The notes under the pieces are model-generated. The model made no database searches, had not been told where the DNA came from, and worked only from the letters and a program-made list of their open reading frames with translations. This document shows positions 58,013 through 64,000 of a DNA stretch of 64,000 nt, in pieces (the stretch's first letter is position 1; the number at the start of each line of letters is the position of its first letter). The position numbers and the translations under genes are program-made. Source of the stretch: Thalassia testudinum (taxonomy: Eukaryota > Streptophyta > Magnoliopsida > Alismatales > Hydrocharitaceae); the NCBI GenBank assembly GCA_037157565.1, contig JAZHRO010000073.1:15940501-16004500 (forward strand), in the 5' to 3' direction.

Positions 58013-60770
58013 TGTTGGTGGTGGTCGGACAGTCGGTTTCGTGTTATATATCGTTGTAGTAAAGCCGGTTGTCACCAACGTTTCATATAAAATTTTTATT
58101 ACTCGGAAAACTGAAAGAGTTCCCGAGGTCGAACTCAGGGAGCAAGTTATATTCTAGAGATATACAAGTTCTATTACAAAAATAAAGAGAGAGAGAGAGA
58201 GAGATGAAAATTTGGCTTCTTCTTCTTTTCTTCTTTCTTCCTCTTTGTCTTTGGTTTTTCCTGTTCTTTGTTCTTCTTCTTCTTCTGCAATCTTCAGATC
58301 TTCCCCTCGTGCTCTTCTTCTTCTGTTCTTCCTTCTACTTTCTTCAGATTTTTCTTCTGCTTTCTTCCTTGTCAGATCGTCTTCTTCTTTTCTTGCTTCT
58401 TGCTTCTTTTCATTTCTTCTTCTGCAATCGTGGTGTTTCTGCCTTCGGCTACTAAGTCTCCCTTCCTTCTTCTTCAGCCTGCCTTCTGTGTTGCTCTGGC
58501 TGCTGGCTGTCCGTCGTCTGGCCCGGTGCTTCGACGACTTAACTGAGCAGTTGCTACAGTGCAGCTGCTTCTTCTTCCGCAGTCCTTCACCTGTGCCTGC
58601 ACGCTCAAGAGTTCATCAGAAGGCAAAAACCTACTCTACCCCCCTCCCCCGCGTATCTCTCTCTCTGAAATCACTCATCGGAAGCTCTCCCAGAGCGCTA
58701 CCGGGTAATCGGGTTCGGATCAGGCCCGGGTCCAGGCCCACCGGCGTGCGTGGTGGGCGAGGAGTGCAGGTCAGTCTAATCGGGTCGGGCCAGGTCCGCG
58801 GAGCGTGGTCACGGACGAGGCCGAGTCGGGTCGGGTCGGGTGAGAGGGACCTCACCCCGTGGTAACTGAGGCAAACAGCATACGGCAGGTTTTCAATTTA
58901 TGTGTCCGCGCGCCTTTGAGAGATTCCGAGGTGGGACTAAATGTCCCACCCCAAGTCTCTTACGCCTGCAGCAGGGATGGTGCTCCCAATTGCGTCAGCT
59001 GTTGAGGCGTACAGCTCCAATCGAGGGCCAGGGTGTGTGCGTGAGATTCTTCCGCGCTGGCCGTGGCTATTCAATCTGGGATATCTCGGCTTGGAGCAAC
59101 CTCGAGCAGGCTTCGAGCTTCCTCGCCAATGGCGGCCAAGGCCTGGAACCTGAAACCAATGGCACGGCCTCTCGGCCAAATCAGACAGGCGGAGGACCTT
59201 CGCCGTGGCACGGCGAAGGTGGTCAGGGGGTCTGCAGGGGGCGAGAGGGGGCTGTCTGGTCGTCCTAGGTCAAACTGTGAGCGAGGGAGTGGGTGTGTTC
59301 GGTGGGTCTGCAGGGGGTGTTTGGTGGGAAGTGGAAGGGCGGAAGAGGATCAGGGTGAGGAGGCGGAAGTTCTGCGGTGGTCGGCGAGCCGTGTGGGTCG
59401 CTGAGGTGATGGGAGCGGCTCGCCGGAGGGTGGTCGGAGGCGGAGAGGATGAGGGTGAACAGGGTCGGTAGAGGGCTTAATTGACTAAATCGAAAGCGGG
59501 GAAAGAAAGAGGAGGAGAAGGGGAGTAAGCCTAACTTAACTGCAGGGACGAAGGGGGATGAACAGGGCGACAGTCGTATCGACTGTCGCCGGAGAAGATG
59601 ATGCTCAGGGAGAGGGGCGGCGGCGAGCAGAAGGCTGGAGAGGCGCCAGCTGGGTGCGGCGTGGCGCGGGAAGAGCAGGGGAGGAGGACTCTGCTGCTGG
59701 TAGTGCGGCAGAGCGAAGAGGTGGAGGGAGAGGAAGTCGCCGGAGCTGGTGAGCGTCTGCCGGAGAAAGAAGAGAAGAAAGCTGGGGGTTTTCTCCGTCA
59801 GATCCAGGCTGCCTTGGTCGGTGGAGCGGCGGGGGGTATTTATAGGGTTGAAGCAGGGAGGAAGGCGGAGGGAGACGACGTGTCTCCCTCGCCGGAGCAT
59901 GGTCGGAATTCGAACCCATACCGTCCGTGCGTTCGCACGGCCGGTAGGGGGGGCTGCAAGGACCATGGGGGTGCTCCTGCGACGGCTGACGACGCAGGGC
60001 ACCCTCATGTACACATGCCAGGTCCTCCACCTTACCCTGCGCGGCGCCATGCTCCGCGCAAGGTCGCCGGAGCATGGTGCTGGCAGGGTTTTGCAGGAGG
60101 GACCTGTTTGCAAAGAACGAAGGAGAGTTAGGGGCCTAAATGCGAGGGTTCAAAAGTTGAGGGCCAAAGAGTAAATATATGAGGACCAAAGTGTAAAGTC
60201 GGTCAAGGAGGTTTCTTCTTAGGCTCAAGTTTTTATACATGACTAATTAGGACCTAAGGAATCTGATGGTGAAATTTATTTTCATATTAAACCTTTTTTG
60301 ACCGGTCAATTTGCGCAAAAACCCAAATTAAGTTGTTAATTGGGCATGGTTCTCAATGTAGGTCAAAATGGGTTCTAAAGGCCAAATTGAAGGTTCTAAA
60401 CCCTAGAGATTATTTTTATATGAATTTTAGAGGGTTTATTCTATTTTTACTTTGCCTCGAACCTTGTGAATTGAAGTGGGTTGTTTTAGGGTTACAGATT
60501 ATCATTTGGTTCCTTGAAAGTGCTGTAGCCCTTGCTAGATCATCTCGTCCCACTTTTATTCTTATTAAGCTGTTCTGACCTGTGTTTGGGCCCTGAATTA
60601 CCCTGTATGCAGATTATACTGGTAAAATTGCACTTTTACCCCTTATGACTGGTTTTCTTCTCAAACTCAGAATTCTCTGAGTTAAGCCTTTCCTTGAGAT
60701 ATGTAGGAGCTTTTATCCTTTGTATTGGGTCAAAATGAGCTAGTTATGGCTCATGATGAGGTTCTCATCA
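58013..60770 (-). repeat. 5' LTR of the young Athila-like element, 2758 bp
   Basis: Same sequence as 47015-49772 at a constant offset of 10,998. As the 5' LTR it carries the active copy of the promoter: USE-like 58927-58937 with TATA-like 58895-58902, and a further CTATAAATA at 59837-59844. U5 contains TCGTTGTAGTA at 58051-58061. Confidence 0.95.
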
Positions 60771-60775
60771 GTGAC
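60771..60775. other. Target-site duplication GTGAC, right copy
   Basis: GTGAC directly after the LTR end at 60770, matching 47010-47014. Confidence 0.95.
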
Positions 60776-61444
60776 TGAGGAGGGTGATTTCACAGTAGCT
60801 GCAGTGGTGGTTGTTGGTGACGACGGCGAGGGAGATGCACGCTAAGGTGCTCACGGTAATGCGGACGAGCTCCGGATGGCGGTGTGGCCTGTCACACCAC
60901 ACGCCCACGGTGGTGGAGACTCACCGCCACGGTTGAGGCCGGCGGTGTGGAATGGAAGAGAGGAGATCTCTATGCACAGTGGTGGGTCAGTGGTGGAGGC
61001 CTCCCGAGCTCGGTTGCCTCCCTCCTCCTTTTGTAGTGGCCTGTACCAATTTGAAATCAGCTGCCAGACCAGATCCAACATATCCGCTCCTCCTTGAATG
61101 GGTTCCTCACTGCCGCAGCTAGTGGCGTTGGAGCGGCAGCCAGCCGTTCCTGCAAGAAGAAGAATAAATAAAATAATGTTAAAATATTATGGTCATTTAT
61201 ATACAGACCCTCAACTTTTATGTTAATGAAAACAATGTACCTAATTGGTTAACTAATTAGATGAATGTCATTCTAAGCTAATTCTAAATACACTTAAAAT
61301 ATGAATGCAATGCATGGATTATGTAATTAAATTAAAAATATGAATTAATATATTTACATCTTAATTTATGCTAAATAAATGTTAGAATTAACCTAATGTC
61401 TAGGCACTTAAATACTTAAATAGCCCACAACTATAGGCTAATCA
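60776..61444 (-). repeat. 5' LTR of the AAGAC-flanked element, second part
   Basis: The remaining 669 bases (U3 start) of the interrupted 5' LTR, collinear with 37380-38048 with scattered substitutions. It ends GGCTAATCA at 61444, followed by the duplicated AAGAC. Confidence 0.92.
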
Positions 61445-61449
61445 AAGAC
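61445..61449. other. Target-site duplication AAGAC, right copy
   Basis: AAGAC after the LTR end at 61444, identical to 36295-36299. It lies inside the RT reading frame of the split element. Confidence 0.9.
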
Positions 61450-62250
61450 TTTATCAAGGAACGAAAGGCATAGGTCAAATGATGAGCCGTAAATGAAGAA
61501 ATCATCCATGAAAATCTCAACAAACTCATCGATCATATCAGAAAAGATAGCCATCATACAACGTTGGACAGTGGCAAGAGCATTACATAACTTGAATGGC
61601 ATTCGGTAGAATGCAAAAGTGCCATACGAACTCATGAAGGTGGTATGCTCCTGATCGTCAAGAAATATGACTATCTGATTATACCCAGAGTACCCATCAA
61701 GGAAACAGAAGTACTTGTTCCCCACCAGTCGTTCCAAAATCTGATTAATAAATGGTAAGGGGAAATTGTCTTTCTGGGTAGCTATGTTCAAACGACGATA
61801 ATCAATGCAGGCCCTCTAACCAGTTGAGGGTCTAGTGGTTACCAACTCTCCTTGGTCGTTCTCTTCCACAGTGATTCTTGCCTTTTTGGGCACCACATGT
61901 ATAGGACTGACCCATTTACTATCTGAAATGGGATAGATAATTCCTGCATCCAGCCATTTCAAAATCTCCTTTTTAACAACCTCCTGCATATTGGGGTTGA
62001 GCTTTCTCTGCATGTCTTGGAAGGGTTTCATGGACTCGTCCGTGTATATATGATGCATGCAAAGGGAGGGATCAACACCTTTAGTATCAGCTATCGACCA
62101 AGCAATTGCTTCCTTGTGCCTTTGTAAACACTCAAGCATACCTCCCTCCTGCGATTCAAATAATGCAGACAAGATAATAATGGGGAGCATGTCATTAGGG
62201 CCAAGGAAAGCATACTTCAATGTGCTCAAGTGAGGTTTCAGCTCTAATAA
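61445..62250 (-). pseudogene. pol: Gypsy pol, protease-RT linker and RT start (split element)
   Basis: This is the other half of the pol gene whose C-terminal part is at 34206-36299. Read leftwards from 62250: LLELKPHLSTLKYAFLG (linker), [46 protein letters not shown], a TAG at a Trp position (near 61816), [20 protein letters not shown], and FMDDFFIYGSSFDLCL. The frame reaches the AAGAC junction and continues in phase at 36299. The RT motifs include the catalytic FMDD. Gag and protease are cut off at 62251 by another LTR. Confidence 0.9.
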
Positions 62251-64000
62251 TGAAAATACGCGATTTGTTTAAATTGTGTTTTAGTCATTGTAATGCATAA
62301 ATCCACTTTCGCTTTTAAAATTTATAACCTAGATAGTGGGGTATCTAGGGTCGACTAAGGAGGCCAAATCATTTGCAAATCAAATCCCTCGCTTGGAAAA
62401 TGGAAATCAACTTTCTTTTTGGTCTTTTAAATATATAATTTTTGTGATTTTGAAATAACGGGAACACTTGAATTTTGTTGGTGGAAAAGACTAACACCTA
62501 TAATTACTAAGCTGATACCTAGGTGACAATTAATTCCCATCTCTAAGATTACTCTAGGCACGTGGAGGCCTAGAGTAATTAGGGAGAGGGAGTGAAAAGT
62601 GCTAGAAAACAAAGCAATTAAATGCAACAAAGATTGCAAAGAAGGAAACTTTAAATTAGGACTCAAAGAAAATATTTACAGAAAACCCTAATAGAGGAAA
62701 GCTTTTCCTACAACTATCAAGGTACAAAAGTAAAAGAAAACTAATGGTCCTGATGATGATGATGGTGAAGAAGAGGTGGAGGCTTCTTGCAACAAGCCTG
62801 GTAGCTCCTGGACTTGAAAATATCTCCAACTCCTTCCTTCTACAGCTCTGCCAGAATGGTGTCCTCCAAGGCAAGCCCTAGGGGGTAATGCCCTAAACCT
62901 CTCCTCAAGGGTGGATGTCCACTCTAAGTGCTTCTCCCTTACTTGGCCATCCTCCTTGATGAAGAATTTATCCTCCTTCTTAGCGTGGCACAAGGTGAAG
63001 GGATGAGAAGAAGGCACCAAGGGGGCTAATGATGTGCCCCCTTAATCTTCTTCTTTCTTCCTTCTCCTTGGTTGTGGGCTATGGTGGATGTAAGGTGAAC
63101 TTAGACTAAATGGAGGATGGGAATTATGTGGTGGTAGGGTAGGGTATTTATAGGGTTTAGGAGGGAAGGGGTTGGCATGGACACATGTAGGGTTAGGATG
63201 GACTTATAAGGTGGTTAGGGGTGGTTATCAAGATCCAATGGAGGGGGATATTCGGCGCCACATAAAGGGCATGATGGGTGGTGGTTATGGTGGCCAAAGG
63301 GCACCTAAAAGTGGTGCCAACCATGGAAGGGTGCCATGGGTTGGTGCCAACTTGAAGGCTTCTAGAAGGAAGGTGAGGTGTAAGGTGGATAAGACTTGGA
63401 AGGGGTAGATGTAGGGATGAGATCAAAGGAGAGTTGGTGCCACTTTTATGGGTGGTTAAGGGTGGTTTTGGCACCAACTTGGAGGTGCCTTTTGGTGGTT
63501 GTTGAGGGGTGAAGAGATGGCTAAAGTTGGTGCCAACTTATGGTGGACTAGGTGGAGCTTATGCGGGCTTGAGGTAGAGGTAGTTAGGTTGGACTTTAGG
63601 GTGATGGATGGCCCAAGGAGCTGGAGCTTAGCTAAGCTAAGCTTAGCTAGTAATGAAGTAGAGGAGGAGGCAATGGGAGCTAGGGTTTGAGGAGAGGACC
63701 TGGACAGAGGAAGTCTGGAGCTGAACCAGAGTTGGCAGTTGCTAAAGAGGGTGGCATGGAGCTACTTTAGCTAGCTTAGTTTGCTAGTTCTTTGCTAGCT
63801 GCTAAGCCAAGCTAAAGTAAGCTGGCTTCTACCAAAAGGAGCTGAGGTGAGCTAGGTCTAGTGCTCCCGGAGAGGATCAAGCTGGTTGAGCTAGCTAAGG
63901 TAGCTTAGGTCAACTGAGTTAAGCGAAGCTGAGTCCTCGAGAGCTGGACTTGAGCTTCCTGAGCTAAAATGAAGTCATCTTCAGCTGGCTAGAGTTGAGT
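62251..64000 (-). repeat. LTR of a further element, partial, probably - strand
   Basis: At 62251 the pol reading of the split element stops and TGAAAATACGCG begins. The following 1.75 kb has no coding homology. A - strand CTATAAATA at 63145-63153 is a good TATA box, which suggests a - strand LTR, either a 3' LTR or a solo LTR. The preceding bases AATAA (62246-62250) would be the duplicated target. Repeats of GGTGCCAAC and AGCT-rich runs lie upstream of the TATA. The other end is outside the window. Confidence 0.6.
63310..64000. repeat. Short-motif repeats in the upstream part of the terminal LTR
   Basis: GGTGCCAAC or its complement (GGCACCAAC) occurs near 63315, 63345, 63470 and 63525, with a shortened copy (GGTGCCAC) near 63435. 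From about 63590 to the end the sequence is crowded with TAGCT/AGCTA and GAGCT runs. No gene. Confidence 0.6.

Larger units (their letters stand above)
47015..60770 (-). mobile_element. Young, near-intact Athila-like gypsy element, 13,756 bp
   Basis: A complete - strand element: two 2758 bp LTRs (47015-49772 and 58013-60770), PBS (57993-58009), leader, an open 1851-codon gag-pol (51534-57089), 3' untranslated region and polypurine tract (49773-49786), flanked by GTGAC. The LTR copies have the same length, the same offset of 10,998 bases throughout, and I saw no difference between them, which indicates a very recent insertion. No env-like frame lies between pol and the 3' LTR. The only obvious coding flaw is a TAG 47 codons before the end expected from relatives. 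Confidence 0.95.
36300..61444 (-). mobile_element. Athila/Tat-type gypsy element carrying a nested insertion
   Basis: A - strand element: 3' LTR (36300-38048), 3' untranslated region, broken gag-pol (39289-44703), leader, PBS and 5' LTR (45933-47014, resumed at 60776-61444). The 5' LTR is interrupted by the element at 47015-60770. Without that insertion it would be about 11.4 kb. Its LTRs are 1749 and about 1751 bases and differ at scattered positions, so it is older than its passenger. It is flanked by AAGAC on both sides. Confidence 0.92.

Noticed and set aside
61445..62250. Separate pol fragment of an independent element
   Set aside because: The reading frame and the AAGAC duplication tie it to the piece at 34206-36299.

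Overview
The window is nuclear DNA of a flowering plant (no species can be named) and is filled from end to end by nested transposable elements. I found no host protein gene, rRNA, tRNA gene or CRISPR array. The evidence is Ty3/gypsy, Ty1/copia, CACTA (En/Spm) and LINE sequence, primer sites matching plant tRNA-Asp, and target-site duplications at several junctions.

Layout: (1) 1-7689, + strand, a decayed chromovirus (Tekay/Del-like gypsy) with gag, protease, RT, RNase H, integrase and chromodomain remnants and a 2.7 kb 3' LTR at 4956-7689. (2) 7690-10679, the rest of a CACTA transposon whose TNP2 transposase reading starts at the base next to the chromovirus LTR and whose TIR ends at 10679. 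(3) 10680-16775, copia material: a truncated LTR, a protease scrap with a second family's 3' LTR, a gag-only internal region and a second LTR copy. (4) 16776-20981, the 5' part of an Athila-like gypsy element, with a small LINE inserted in its primer-binding site. (5) 20982-31109, a second Athila-like element with a stop-ridden gag-pol. (6) 31110-36299 plus 61445-62250, - strand, one gypsy element split in two. (7) 36300-61444, - strand, the gypsy element that split it, flanked by AAGAC. (8) 47015-60770, - strand, a 13.8 kb Athila-like element inside the 5' LTR of (7), flanked by GTGAC, with LTRs of equal length and no difference seen, and an open 1851-codon gag-pol. (9) 62251-64000, an LTR of a further element inserted in (6).

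Relative ages follow from the nesting. The copia LTR received the CACTA, which received the chromovirus. The other copia LTR received (4), which received (5), then (6), then (7), then (8). The inner elements are better preserved than the outer ones.

The Athila-like elements share noncoding architecture: a USE-like RTCCCAC motif 24-26 bp upstream of a TATA box, a U5 segment complementary to the 5' arm of tRNA-Asp, a conserved leader block before gag, a hairpin beside the polypurine tract, and a second polypurine copy just after pol. These are the best candidates for undescribed biology here.
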